Assembly (NCBI GenBank): GCA_965204545.1
Contig: CBDBFA010000003.1
Location: forward strand, 2,728,001 to 2,792,000
Direction of reading: 5' to 3'
Length of the DNA: 64,000 bases
From: JAABVD01 sp965204545
GTDB taxonomy: Bacteria; Verrucomicrobiota; Verrucomicrobiia; Opitutales; UBA2995
Positions 1 through 8,535 of this stretch are shown here, one piece after another. Within the stretch, counting starts at the first letter, position 1. Every line of letters begins with the position of its first letter. The notes beneath the pieces are model-generated. The model did no database searches and was not told the DNA's origin. It worked only from the letters and a program-made list of their open reading frames with translations. The translations under genes were made by a program, and so were the position numbers.

Positions 1-213
1 CAATTCCACATAGCCGAGACCGAGGCCATTGAACTCTTCCGGTAGCGTGAGTCCGGTCCAACCCTGTTCGGCGATACCGTTCCATAGCTCACTGTCGTGC
101 CCGGTTTCTGAATCCATGATTTCACGGACCTTGGTGATGGGGCATTCCCGCGTGAAGAATGTCTGCGCAGATTCCTGCAGCATTTTCTGGGTTTTATTTA
201 GATCGAAATTCAT
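1..213 (-). CDS. acyl-CoA dehydrogenase, N-terminal part (cut by window edge)
   Basis: Only the first 71 residues are visible; the rest lies beyond the left edge. The translation starts MNFDLNKTQKMLQESAQTFF and contains GWTGLTLPEEFNGLGLG, the N-terminal helical domain and the G-W-x-G-L-x-x-P-E-E signature of FAD-dependent acyl-CoA dehydrogenases. The family oxidises acyl-CoA thioesters to 2-enoyl-CoA and passes electrons to ETF. The ATG at 213 lies 20 bases after the stop of another acyl-CoA dehydrogenase on the same strand, so this is the last visible gene of the operon that begins with tetR at 5850. The tandem arrangement would fit a two-subunit enzyme of the kind known for steroid side chains, but that is inference. 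The catalytic region is not in the window. Confidence 0.88.
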   Translation of the reverse strand, partial: MNFDLNKTQKMLQESAQTFFTRECPITKVREIMDSETGHDSELWNGIAEQGWTGLTLPEEFNGLGLGYVEL

Positions 214-233
214 TTTCTTTTTTGGATTTGAAA

Positions 234-1406
234 TTAGTAGCTACGTGGTAATCCCAATACGCGCATGGCGACGATGTTACGTTGTATTTCGCTGGTACCG
301 GCTTCGATGGTGTTGCCGCGAGAGCGGAGGTAACGGAAGGCCCATGAACCTTCGCAGAAGTCTTGTAGTTGTGCTTCGTCGCCCAGAATTTCCGTGGCTG
401 CCTGAACCAAGCGCTGGTTCAGTTCACTCCAAAATATTTTAAGGATGGATCCCTCAGGTCCTGGAACCGCATCGTGGGCAATTTTTGATAACGCTCGGTT
501 GCTGGTCAGCTTGAAAACCTCCAATTCCATGTGGATCTGGGCGATCTTTTGGCGGTTGATGGGGTCATCAATCAAACGCTTTCCGCCGGATGTTTTCTTC
601 TTCATCAATTGAATGAGTTCTTCCAAATCCTTTTTGAACCGAATGTAGGTAGCGGGTCCCAGGTTGGTTCGCTCATTCATTAACATGGTAATGGTGATTC
701 GCCATCCGTCGTTGAGCTCACCGATCAAGTTCTTGGCGGGCACTCGGACGTTCGTAAAAAACATTTCATTAAATGTGGAGTCGCCCGACATTCCTTTGAG
801 GGGTCGAACCGTGACTCCCTCGCTCTTCATGTCGACCAGCAAGGCACTGATACCTTTATGTTTGGGAGCGTCGTTATCGGTTCGAACCAGAAGCAGACAC
901 CAGTCGGAAACCACGGAGAAACTGGTCCAGATCTTTTGTCCGTTGACCACAAAATCATCGCCGTCGCGGACGGCCTTGGTTGCCAAGGAAGCAACATCAC
1001 TACCTGAGTTGGGCTCTGAAAATCCCTGGCACCAGATATGGGATCCATCTAATATTTTGGGGAGAAAGTACTCTTTTTGTTCATCATTACCTTCGGCCAT
1101 AATGGTAGGACCGACCAGGCCTTCACCAATGGTTCCTACGCGTTCGGGTGCGTCGAAGGCAGCCAGTTCTTCGTTGAAGAGGGCCGCTTCGATGGGCGTA
1201 GAACCGCGTCCTCCAAATTCTTTCGGCCAGGTGATGCCTGCCCATCCGCCTTCGAACATGGTTTTTTGCCAGTCCCGTAGTTTATTCCAATATTCGACAT
1301 CATCTTGGCCTGCAGAAGCTGTGGATTCTTTGGGCAGGTTGTCTTTCAGCCAGGCGCGAAGTTCGTCGCGAAACTGGATTTCACTTTCGGTGAGATTTAG
1401 ATCCAT
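234..1406 (-). CDS. acyl-CoA dehydrogenase
   Basis: A 390-residue acyl-CoA dehydrogenase of normal family length. The N-terminal helical domain carries GWAGITWPKEFGGRG near residue 55. The flavin-contacting middle-domain motif CQGFSEPNSGSD lies at about 126-137, and the C-terminal helical domain ends in GTSEIQRNIVAMRVLGLPR. The C-terminal form (TIEAGTSEIQR) resembles FadE-type enzymes that act on bulky or branched acyl-CoAs rather than classical MCAD, where the sequence is YEGTSQIQR; I cannot place the catalytic base with certainty. It starts 23 bases after the Fe-S oxidoreductase gene and is followed by a second acyl-CoA dehydrogenase, so its electrons most likely go to the ETF encoded in the same operon. 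The substrate is unknown. Confidence 0.93.
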   Translation of the reverse strand: MDLNLTESEIQFRDELRAWLKDNLPKESTASAGQDDVEYWNKLRDWQKTMFEGGWAGITWPKEFGGRGSTPIEAALFNEELAAFDAPERVGTIGEGLVGPTIMAEGNDEQKEYFLPKILDGSHIWCQGFSEPNSGSDVASLATKAVRDGDDFVVNGQKIWTSFSVVSDWCLLLVRTDNDAPKHKGISALLVDMKSEGVTVRPLKGMSGDSTFNEMFFTNVRVPAKNLIGELNDGWRITITMLMNERTNLGPATYIRFKKDLEELIQLMKKKTSGGKRLIDDPINRQKIAQIHMELEVFKLTSNRALSKIAHDAVPGPEGSILKIFWSELNQRLVQAATEILGDEAQLQDFCEGSWAFRYLRSRGNTIEAGTSEIQRNIVAMRVLGLPRSY

Positions 1407-1429
1407 GATTGTATTTGAGTAAGTGTGTT

Positions 1430-3448
1430 TTAAAGAAGTTGATTCGTTGAATGGGTTTCTGGTGGGGCATCCGTAGCTTCGTTCAGCAATTCAGCCAGCT
1501 CTTTTACTTCCAGCTGTCGTTCGCCTTTCGTCGCGTTGATGCCGTCCTCCATCATGGTGGTGCAGAAGGGACAACCCACCGCGACCGTGTCGGCCTCGGA
1601 CGCCAGGATCTCCCGGGCTCGCTCGTGATTGACACGTTTGTCTGAGGGTTCGTCGACAAAGCTCATGCCGCCCCCGCCTCCGCAGCAAAAGCTGTTGGAG
1701 CGATTGCGTGGTAACTCCGTCAAAGAGTGTTGTGTGGTGTTCTCAAGCAGCGTCCGTGGCTCTTCGGTCATGCCATTGTGTCGGCTGAGATAGCAGGGGT
1801 CATGGAATGCTATTTTGCGCTCTGAAGCCTTCGTGATTTTCAGGCGACCTTCCTTGATTAATTCACCGAGGAACTCGCTGTGGTGAAAGGTTTCAAACTC
1901 GCCTCCGAATTTTGGATACTCGTTACGGAAAGTATTGAAGCAATGGGGACAGGCGGTGATGACCTTCTTAACCTTGTGTTTTTTGAAGGTTTGGATGTTT
2001 TCCTGGGCCAAGGATTCAAATAGGAATTCGTTGCCGATCCTACGTGCCACGTCTCCGGTGCATTTTTCGTCGCGGCCGAGGACGGAAAATTTGACCCCGG
2101 CTTTTTTGAGGAGCTGAGCAAGCGATCGGATCGACTTTTGATTGCGCTCGACGAGAGAGGTTCCGCAGCCGGTCCAGACCAGCACTTCTGCCTCTTCGGT
2201 TTCACTGGCGTGAGGAATGTCCAACTCTTCCATCCAATCCGCCCGGGAGAATTGCGTTCCGGAGTAGGGGTGCTGACGCTCTTCCATCGAATTGACCGCC
2301 CCCTGCATGGTTTCGGGGAATTCAGCTTTTTCCATGACCTGGAAACGTCGCATGTCCACGATCTTAGGTAGTTGCTCAATGGATACGGGGCAGGCTTCCA
2401 CGCAGGCGGCACAGCTTGTGCATTCAAATAAGCGATCGGATTGAAGCGCATCGGAGGAACCGATGAGTCCGACTTCGTCGTCCTGCCCCTTATGCAGCCA
2501 GCCACGCAGATCCAGGATGATGTCCCTTGGGGACAGGTCTTTCCCGACGGTGTTGGCCGGACAGGCATCGGTGCAACGGCCACATTCGGTACAGGCGTCC
2601 AGGTCCAGCAGGTCTTTCCATGTAAACTGTTTTAATTGGTTTACTCCAAAGCTTTCAGCGGTTTCGAAATCGATGGTTTTGAGAGAGCCACCTACGGGTT
2701 GGAGGTTCGCAGCATAGATATTAAGAGCCGAGGTCAGGGGATGAAGCATCTTGGTAAACGGAGCCCAGGCCAGGAACCCGAACACCAGCAGCAAGTGGAA
2801 CCACCAGCACCACAGGTGCATCAGTTTGAGGGATTCAAGGGAGAAGACATTGGCGAACAGGATTCCAGTCGCGTAGCCGACCGGGGACCAAGCTCCCCAG
2901 GGATCTTCGGTGGCCACTATGCGCCAACCTTCCAAGAGGAAACCGGTCGCCAGGATCACTCCTGCAACGATCAATATCCAGGACGCTTCGTCGGTATAAA
3001 CCAGTTTTTTGGGTTTGGATTTCCATCTGCGGTAACCGGCCAAGGCCACTCCGATGAGGGCGAGTAGGCCCAAGATATCCACGAATAAAGACTGAAAATA
3101 CAGGTAGAAGGCCCCGCGCATTATGGGGATGCCGAAATCGTGATCTATCATGACCACCGTCGTGGCGATCGTCAGGGTGATAAACCCCCAGAAGATCATG
3201 GTATGAAATATACCCGCGTATTTTTGGCGTAAATTGCGTCGTTGCAGCAGGGCGTGATTCCACAGGTATTTCAGGCGTCTACCGGGATTGTCGAGTCGGC
3301 CTTCGGCTGGTAAACCTTGTTTCCAGGACTTGCAGCGAATCCACACCCCGTAGCAGCCAATCAGTGTGGTTGGTACCAGAAGCACGTACATGATCCATCC
3401 ATGGGAAATATTCCAAAGGACTTCACGGGTGGCTTCCGCAGAATTCAT
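1430..3448 (-). CDS. membrane Fe-S oxidoreductase (ETF:quinone oxidoreductase-like, HdrD/GlpC type)
   Basis: A 672-residue protein. Residues 1-240 hold several membrane helices of the nitrate reductase gamma/HdrE type. Two 4Fe-4S ferredoxin motifs follow: CTECGRCTDACP near 286 and CTSCAACVEACP near 345. The C-terminal half has two cysteine-rich CCG-type domains, with WTGCG near 425, CPHCFNTF and CCGGGGGMSF. This architecture is known for membrane oxidoreductases that take electrons from EtfAB and reduce menaquinone. Its start overlaps the etfA stop by one base (TAATG), which points to translational coupling and to this role. It replaces the usual flavin-containing ETF-QO. Heterodisulfide reductase activity is unlikely because no methanogen-type partners are present. 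Confidence 0.9.
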   Translation of the reverse strand: MNSAEATREVLWNISHGWIMYVLLVPTTLIGCYGVWIRCKSWKQGLPAEGRLDNPGRRLKYLWNHALLQRRNLRQKYAGIFHTMIFWGFITLTIATTVVMIDHDFGIPIMRGAFYLYFQSLFVDILGLLALIGVALAGYRRWKSKPKKLVYTDEASWILIVAGVILATGFLLEGWRIVATEDPWGAWSPVGYATGILFANVFSLESLKLMHLWCWWFHLLLVFGFLAWAPFTKMLHPLTSALNIYAANLQPVGGSLKTIDFETAESFGVNQLKQFTWKDLLDLDACTECGRCTDACPANTVGKDLSPRDIILDLRGWLHKGQDDEVGLIGSSDALQSDRLFECTSCAACVEACPVSIEQLPKIVDMRRFQVMEKAEFPETMQGAVNSMEERQHPYSGTQFSRADWMEELDIPHASETEEAEVLVWTGCGTSLVERNQKSIRSLAQLLKKAGVKFSVLGRDEKCTGDVARRIGNEFLFESLAQENIQTFKKHKVKKVITACPHCFNTFRNEYPKFGGEFETFHHSEFLGELIKEGRLKITKASERKIAFHDPCYLSRHNGMTEEPRTLLENTTQHSLTELPRNRSNSFCCGGGGGMSFVDEPSDKRVNHERAREILASEADTVAVGCPFCTTMMEDGINATKGERQLEVKELAELLNEATDAPPETHSTNQLL

Positions 3449-4422
3449 TAAAGCAATTCGGCGAGCTTTGCCTTCAATGGGCCGATGACGTTTTTGTAAT
3501 CCTCAACCAAACCGAACTGGCAGTGCTTAAAAATCGGTGCGTCAGGATCGGTATTGATGGCCGCTACGGTTTTTGAGTCGGCCATACCCATGATGTGTTG
3601 GCTGGCCCCTGAAATCGCGACGGCTAAATACAGTTGTGGGGCTACCTTCTTGCCGGTTTGGCCAACCTGCCAGGAGTGGGGGACCCAACCGAGGTCGCAG
3701 GCTGCACGGGATGCACCATTTTGCCCTTTTAACACTTTGGCAAGGGCCACTAATTCGTCGAACGGCTCCGGACCACCGAGTCCACGTCCACCGGAAACGA
3801 TGACTTGTGCGTCTTCCAGACGTGCGCCCTCGGATTCCCCCACATGAGTTTCTACCAATTGGGTAATGGCTTCGGATGCACTGGCCGGATCAGCGGCTGC
3901 AACGGTACCCGGTGCGGATTGTGCCTCGGCCGGATCCATGGCTTGGGCGCGCACCCAGACGACGGCGGGGCTACTTGTCAGTTCAACTTCCGCTACCGCT
4001 TTGCCGCCATAAACCGAGCGGGTCACCGCAATCGTTCCTTCTCCGGCGGTCACCGACTGTGCGTCTCCGATGGAGGAGCCTCCCAAACGGTGTGCTAAGC
4101 GGGGCGCTATTTCCTGGCTCAAGATATCATTGCCGAGGAGGACGGCTGCGGGTTTTTCTGCTGCACAAATGGAGCTTATTACATTTAACCATGCTTCGGG
4201 CTGCCCGGCAGACAACTCGGCAGAATCGGCCGATAAAACCCGATTGGAAAATTGGCTCAGGTGGGTTGAAAATTCACTTCCGGAAGCGCCACAGGCAATG
4301 GCAACATGTTCGCCGCCGGTTTGGGCTGCCAATCGCTGTCCAGCTCCCAGCAAACCTGCTGACGCGCTGTTGATTTCCGTGCTGACCGATACGGTAATGA
4401 CGGTTGATGTTCCTTCGCTCAT
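3448..4422 (-). CDS. etfA: electron transfer flavoprotein alpha subunit
   Basis: A 324-residue ETF alpha subunit, normal length. The C-terminal FAD domain is clear: VSGGRGLGG, then GQTGKKVAPQLYLAVAISGA, QHIMGM and INTDPDAPIF. The protein binds FAD with EtfB and carries single electrons from acyl-CoA dehydrogenases to the quinone reductase. An open frame extends 38 codons further upstream, but that part overlaps etfB; the ATG at 4422, four bases after the etfB stop, gives the family N-terminus (MSEGTSTVITVSV) and was chosen. Its stop overlaps the downstream Fe-S oxidoreductase start by one base. Confidence 0.95.
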   Translation of the reverse strand: MSEGTSTVITVSVSTEINSASAGLLGAGQRLAAQTGGEHVAIACGASGSEFSTHLSQFSNRVLSADSAELSAGQPEAWLNVISSICAAEKPAAVLLGNDILSQEIAPRLAHRLGGSSIGDAQSVTAGEGTIAVTRSVYGGKAVAEVELTSSPAVVWVRAQAMDPAEAQSAPGTVAAADPASASEAITQLVETHVGESEGARLEDAQVIVSGGRGLGGPEPFDELVALAKVLKGQNGASRAACDLGWVPHSWQVGQTGKKVAPQLYLAVAISGASQHIMGMADSKTVAAINTDPDAPIFKHCQFGLVEDYKNVIGPLKAKLAELL

Positions 4423-4426
4423 GGGT

Positions 4427-5233
4427 CTAAAGGGATCTCGCGATTGCGGCAATTTTGTCTGCCAGGGTTTCGATCTTTTCTTCGATGGAGTCACCCTCGA
4501 TGAATTCGCAATCGCTCTTTTCCTCAGGAATCGCAAGCGACTTTACCCGGACCTTGTGTTGTGCGCTTGAAAGTTGATCGGCATCGATGCCCAGTTCTTC
4601 AAGGGTCCAGGTGGTCAGGGGCTTCCGGTTGGCCAGAATGATATCCCGGGTCTTGGGTATCCTGGGGAGGTTGTGGTCGCTATTGGTAATCGATGCGACG
4701 GTGGGCTTGGGTGCGGAGAATTTGTTCCAGCCTGAGTCGGTCTGCTGTCGTAGGATCAAGCGATCATCACCATCCGGCGTAATTTCATCAACAAACGCGG
4801 TGTAGGGCAGTCCCAACTCTTCCGCGAGTAATCCGCCGGTCTGTCCGTTACCCCAGTCGCCCGCTTCTCTGCCGGTTAGGATTAAATCAATCGAATCCAT
4901 TTTACCAACGGCCGCTGCCAGCACTTTTGCCACAGCGGCTGAGTCGGGCAGGTGACCTGTATGGTTGACGACCATGAACGCTTCATCCGCCTTCATCGCC
5001 AGTCCTTTTCGTAATGAATTTTCGACTGACTCAGGTCCGAATGAGAGCACGACAATCTTGCCCCCATGTTCGTCCCTCAGCTTAAGGGCGGTCTCTAGGG
5101 CATTTTCGCAAAAAATGTTGGTGACCTGGTTGGCGCAGTTAGGATCGGCCTGAAGCCCTGAACCATCGATTGCGAAATCCCGGGCGGGTACCTCGGGGTC
5201 TAAAATTTGTTTTAAACAAACGAGTATGTTCAT
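4427..5233 (-). CDS. etfB: electron transfer flavoprotein beta subunit
   Basis: A 268-residue ETF beta subunit. It opens with the family sequence MNILVCLKQILDPEVPARDF and contains LTGREAGDWGNGQTGGLLAEELGLP, the AMP-binding and partner-recognition region of EtfB. It pairs with EtfA to receive electrons from the two acyl-CoA dehydrogenases further down the operon. Its ATG overlaps the tetR stop by one base (TAATG), so regulator and ETF are probably translationally coupled. Gene order etfB-etfA is the common bacterial order. Confidence 0.95.
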   Translation of the reverse strand: MNILVCLKQILDPEVPARDFAIDGSGLQADPNCANQVTNIFCENALETALKLRDEHGGKIVVLSFGPESVENSLRKGLAMKADEAFMVVNHTGHLPDSAAVAKVLAAAVGKMDSIDLILTGREAGDWGNGQTGGLLAEELGLPYTAFVDEITPDGDDRLILRQQTDSGWNKFSAPKPTVASITNSDHNLPRIPKTRDIILANRKPLTTWTLEELGIDADQLSSAQHKVRVKSLAIPEEKSDCEFIEGDSIEEKIETLADKIAAIARSL

Positions 5234-5850
5234 TATGAGTCTTTTAAAACAGCTGCTAAAACGAATTTGGAAATTTCCCGGGCCGTACGTTTACTGTCCC
5301 AGCCTTTTTTGGGATTATACCAGCGCGCTACGCCGATGATGACCGCGAAAAAATTCATGGAGGCCATATCGATGTTAATGTTACGCAGTTTCTTTTGGGC
5401 CTTTAGCTCTTTGAGGGTGTCGCGCGCAAATTCTATGTAGTCGCGCTTGAGCGATTCGATTCGTTTTCGATTGGGCGTTGAAAGTCTCTGGGTCTCATCG
5501 GTGAGTATGGTTATAGCTCCTCCCAGATCCATAAGGAGTCTGGTGTGCCGTTCAACGATTTCCTTTAGTCGTTTTTCGGGGTCTTCAATCTGTTGGCAGG
5601 GTTCAATGACCTGATCCTGCAGATTTTGCATTCCAAATTTGATGATCGAATAAAGCAGGTCGTCCTTGCCTTTGATATAGTAATAGAGGCCGGCCTTGGT
5701 CAATTTCAGCTTCGTTGCGATGTCGTTCATGGACGTTGCAGCATACCCTTTTTCCTGAATTAGTTCAGCGGCGACCCTGTAAATTTGGGCGGCTCGCTTT
5801 TCGGATTTGGATGTGGAAGGAGTTTTCGAAGCCATGGTGGATTTACTCAT
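5233..5850 (-). CDS. TetR family transcriptional regulator
   Basis: A 205-residue regulator. The N-terminal TetR DNA-binding domain covers about residues 17-63 (AAELIQEKGYAATSMNDIAT followed by KLTKAGLYYYIKGKDDLL); the remainder is a helical ligand domain with no recognisable substrate signature. It is the first gene of the tetR-etfB-etfA-Fe-S-acyl-CoA dehydrogenase operon. By analogy with FadR, PsrA and LiuR-like TetR proteins it probably senses an acyl-CoA and represses its own operon. A palindrome 96 bases upstream is a candidate operator. Ligand and mode of action are inference. Confidence 0.92.
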   Translation of the reverse strand: MSKSTMASKTPSTSKSEKRAAQIYRVAAELIQEKGYAATSMNDIATKLKLTKAGLYYYIKGKDDLLYSIIKFGMQNLQDQVIEPCQQIEDPEKRLKEIVERHTRLLMDLGGAITILTDETQRLSTPNRKRIESLKRDYIEFARDTLKELKAQKKLRNINIDMASMNFFAVIIGVARWYNPKKGWDSKRTAREISKFVLAAVLKDS

Positions 5851-5945
5851 ACGATTGGAATTTGGGTGGTCTATGCCTTTTGTTCGGATAAGTTAATGCC
5901 AGCCTCCCATGTTTATCTCGACCTTTAATTTTTCAAGCTTGAATT

Positions 5946-5959
5946 CTACCGAACGGTAG
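5946..5959. promoter_or_regulatory. candidate TetR operator palindrome
   Basis: An inverted repeat with arms CTACCG and CGGTAG separated by AA. It sits in the 273-base divergent gap between tetR (minus strand, start 5850) and the MDR reductase (plus strand, start 6124). Size and symmetry fit TetR-family operators, and the position would let one protein control both directions. No other strong palindrome was seen in the gap. Binding is inference. Confidence 0.45.
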
Positions 5960-6123
5960 GTAAAAACTGATCGTCGACAAATGAGGCTGTGGCCCTTGCC
6001 CCTGCCAGGTCTTTGTGAGAGATTTTTTCAGGAAATTTTCCAACAAAAATCTTACTTGCGACAGCTCGGCATGTGTCCTCGATCAATTTCTTTTGTGTGA
6101 AAAAGCGCCTGATAAAAAATAAA

Positions 6124-7128
6124 ATGATTAATCGAAAAATAGTTCTGGCATCCCGTCCTGAAGGGATGGTTTCTGAAGAGAATTTCCGTTTGGAAGAAGA
6201 AGAGATTCGCGAATTGGAGGACGGTGAGCTCCTGCTCAAAACGCTCTATCTTTCTGTGGATCCTTACATGCGCGGTCGCATGAGTGATCGGAAGTCTTAC
6301 GCGGATCCTGTGCAGATTGGCGAGGTCATGACGGGTGAGATTGTTACCCGGGTAGAGCAATCGCGAAATGACAAATACGCGGAGGGCGACATTGTTGCGG
6401 CTCGACTGGGTTGGCAGGCCTATGCGATTTCCGATGGCAAAGGGCTTCGGAGAATTGATACCGTTGCAGCACCGCTTTCCACTGCTTTGCATGTGTTGGG
6501 AATGCCGGGACAGACGGCCTATTTCGGTCTCCTCGATGTTTGTAAAGCCAAGGAGGGTGATACGGTTGTCGTATCGGGAGCCGCTGGTGCGGTTGGATCC
6601 GTAGTCGGACAAATTGCCAAGATCAAGGGGTGTCGCGTTGTAGGTACCGCCGGTAGCGATGAGAAGTTGGCCTGGATCACTGAGGAATTGGGTTTCGATG
6701 CGGGGATTAATTATAAGACATCCGAACACCTCGTCAAAGATTTGGCCAAGCATTGTCCGGATGGCATCCATTGTTATTTCGATAATGTGGGAGGTCCGGT
6801 CACGGATGCGGTCTTTCCTTTATTGGCGCTGAACGCACACATCGCCATCTGTGGTCAGATTTCGGTGTACAATTCAGCCAAGGCGGAACTGGGACCGCGG
6901 TTCTTGTTCAACCTGATCCCGGCGCGTGCCACCATTCAGGGTTTTTTGGTATTTGATTACTACCAGCGTTTTCCGGAGGCCATGAAAGACCTCACCGAGT
7001 GGGTGGTGTCTGGGAAAATCAAATACAAGGAAACTATAATTGAGGGTTTGGAAAATGCCCCTCGTGCATTCATCGGACTCTTCCTTGGAGAGAATACCGG
7101 GAAGCAACTGGTAAAAGTGTCAGATTAA
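6124..7128 (+). CDS. NADP-dependent oxidoreductase, zinc-independent MDR family
   Basis: A 334-residue medium-chain reductase/dehydrogenase of the leukotriene B4 dehydrogenase/CurA type, which reduces enone or enoyl double bonds with NADPH. The N-terminal GroES-like domain contains LYLSVDPYMRGRM, typical of this group. The Rossmann domain carries VVSGAAGAVGSVVGQIAK near residue 150 and CYFDNVGG, and the C-terminus has GKIKYKETIIEGLENAPRAF. No zinc ligands are visible. An in-frame upstream start at 6073 would add 17 atypical residues, so the ATG at 6124 was preferred; no clear ribosome binding site precedes it. It is divergent from the tetR-etf operon and may share its operator. Confidence 0.9.
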   Translation: MINRKIVLASRPEGMVSEENFRLEEEEIRELEDGELLLKTLYLSVDPYMRGRMSDRKSYADPVQIGEVMTGEIVTRVEQSRNDKYAEGDIVAARLGWQAYAISDGKGLRRIDTVAAPLSTALHVLGMPGQTAYFGLLDVCKAKEGDTVVVSGAAGAVGSVVGQIAKIKGCRVVGTAGSDEKLAWITEELGFDAGINYKTSEHLVKDLAKHCPDGIHCYFDNVGGPVTDAVFPLLALNAHIAICGQISVYNSAKAELGPRFLFNLIPARATIQGFLVFDYYQRFPEAMKDLTEWVVSGKIKYKETIIEGLENAPRAFIGLFLGENTGKQLVKVSD

Positions 7129-7137
7129 GGAAGTCAG

Positions 7138-7281
7138 ATGTCAGTATTTCCAGATGTAGATAGAGCTATACTTCCGAAGACCCTGGAGGCTGTCGTCCCC
7201 GAGGAGTGCCTGGATGCTATGGGTCACGTGAATGTGGCTTGGTATACGCATTACTTCAGTGAAGCGATGTTTGGGTTTTAA
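7138..7281 (+). pseudogene. thioesterase (4HBT/hotdog) N-terminal relic
   Basis: A 47-codon open stretch that starts nine bases after the MDR reductase stop. It reads VPEECLDAMGHVNVAWYTHY followed by FSEAMF, the N-terminal hotdog motif (D-x-M-G-H-V-N) of acyl-CoA thioesterases, which are usually 130-150 residues. A stop follows at 7279 and the downstream sequence does not continue the fold in one frame. I read it as a decayed second gene of the MDR operon. A functional 47-residue protein is unlikely. Confidence 0.6.
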
Positions 7282-7361
7282 AGGTGATTTAGTCAGCTTT
7301 GTTATACCTACCGGTAAGAGCATTTGGAGCGTATGTTCGACTCTGCATAGGCGGCCCGATC

Positions 7362-8393
7362 TCAAACTACCGAAAACCGCCAGACGCCCTCCACAATTTC
7401 CTTTCGAAGGGTGTTGTTTCCTTCCAGGAAATCGAGGTGGGCCAGGGTTTCGGCAATGGCAAAGCTGGATTGTTGCTCGTTCAGCTCACTTAGACGAAAG
7501 ACGTCCTGACTGACCACATGGGCTGTAACGCCCGTTGCTTTTTTGACGGATTCATGCGTCTTTGCCAGTCTTTCCTTATGGTGTTCAAACATCTCGTCGA
7601 TGCATTGATTCCAATCTCCGATTAACCATTTGTGACCTGGTAAGGCGTACCGCACATCGTAATTCTTAAGTTCAGATAAGGAATCGAGATAGCGTTTTAA
7701 AACACCAGGCATGGTATGGTCCCAAAATCCGATGTTCGGCGTGATCTTCATTAGTAGTTGATCCGCACTTAAACAGATGTGGTCCGAAGCGTCATAAAAG
7801 ATCATCTGCCCGTCCGCATGTCCGGGTGCATGAATGACCTCCCAGGTTCGATTTCCCATTTGGATGGTGCCGTTTGCTGGCATCGGAGTAAATGTCGGAT
7901 GGGGCAAAGTCTTTGATGCCGTACCCATCGTTCTTTGGGTGATCGTTTCAGCCTCCCTTACCGGCAGGCCGCAAAAGACCATGAACTGTGTTAGTCGTCC
8001 AAGCGTCAGGTGTATATTGTCTTCCTCCCAGATCTCGGCAAACCGGTAATGGTCGGTGGCCGAGATATAAACGGGTACCTGTGACTCGGACGTGCTGAAC
8101 TGTTGCTGTAGCCAGCCTGCCATCCCGAAATGATCGGGGTGCCCGTGGGTGACTACGATCTGCTCCACGCTACCGGGTTCGATTTTCAAGTCCACAAAGG
8201 TTTGTTCCCACAAGCTTCTCGCTTTTGAAATGTTCAATCCGGTATCGACCACGGTCCATCCGTTATCTCCTTGGATCAGGTACACATTAACGTGGTCCAG
8301 GGCATAGGGCAATGGCAGTCGTAACTGCCAAATGTCAGGCTCCAGTTTGAGGAGGGGTTTATTTTGCGCCTTCCAGTCTTGTTCGGTAAACAT
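7362..8393 (-). CDS. MBL-fold metallo-hydrolase
   Basis: A 343-residue metallo-beta-lactamase fold protein. The metal-binding motif THGHPDH is at residues 82-88 (His83, His85, Asp87, His88). Later ligands are in HAPGHADGQ and in ALPGHKW, with an Asp in LSADQLL. A C-terminal helical extension with a winged-helix character follows, as in the glyoxalase II/LACTB2-like branch, so a thioester or lactone substrate is plausible. It has no signal peptide and should be cytoplasmic. It is convergent with the MDR reductase and its thioesterase relic, in a neighbourhood of acyl-CoA enzymes. Substrate unknown. Confidence 0.9.
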   Translation of the reverse strand: MFTEQDWKAQNKPLLKLEPDIWQLRLPLPYALDHVNVYLIQGDNGWTVVDTGLNISKARSLWEQTFVDLKIEPGSVEQIVVTHGHPDHFGMAGWLQQQFSTSESQVPVYISATDHYRFAEIWEEDNIHLTLGRLTQFMVFCGLPVREAETITQRTMGTASKTLPHPTFTPMPANGTIQMGNRTWEVIHAPGHADGQMIFYDASDHICLSADQLLMKITPNIGFWDHTMPGVLKRYLDSLSELKNYDVRYALPGHKWLIGDWNQCIDEMFEHHKERLAKTHESVKKATGVTAHVVSQDVFRLSELNEQQSSFAIAETLAHLDFLEGNNTLRKEIVEGVWRFSVV

Positions 8394-8535
8394 ATAAGCT
8401 AGGCGAGTAGATAAGATGGTTTCCGGGGCCTCAACCTTTCTTTCTAATCAGCTGCGTAGTCTTTTTTAATCAGCTGAGCTATAGACCGCTTGGCGAAATC
8501 GCTCCTGTAATTTCCAGCTGAAATCACGCGCCTGA

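Noticed and set aside
7282..7361. Possible continuation of the thioesterase relic in another frame
   Set aside because: The peptide after the stop (IPTGKSIWSVCSTLHR) does not match the hotdog family well enough to claim a frameshift.
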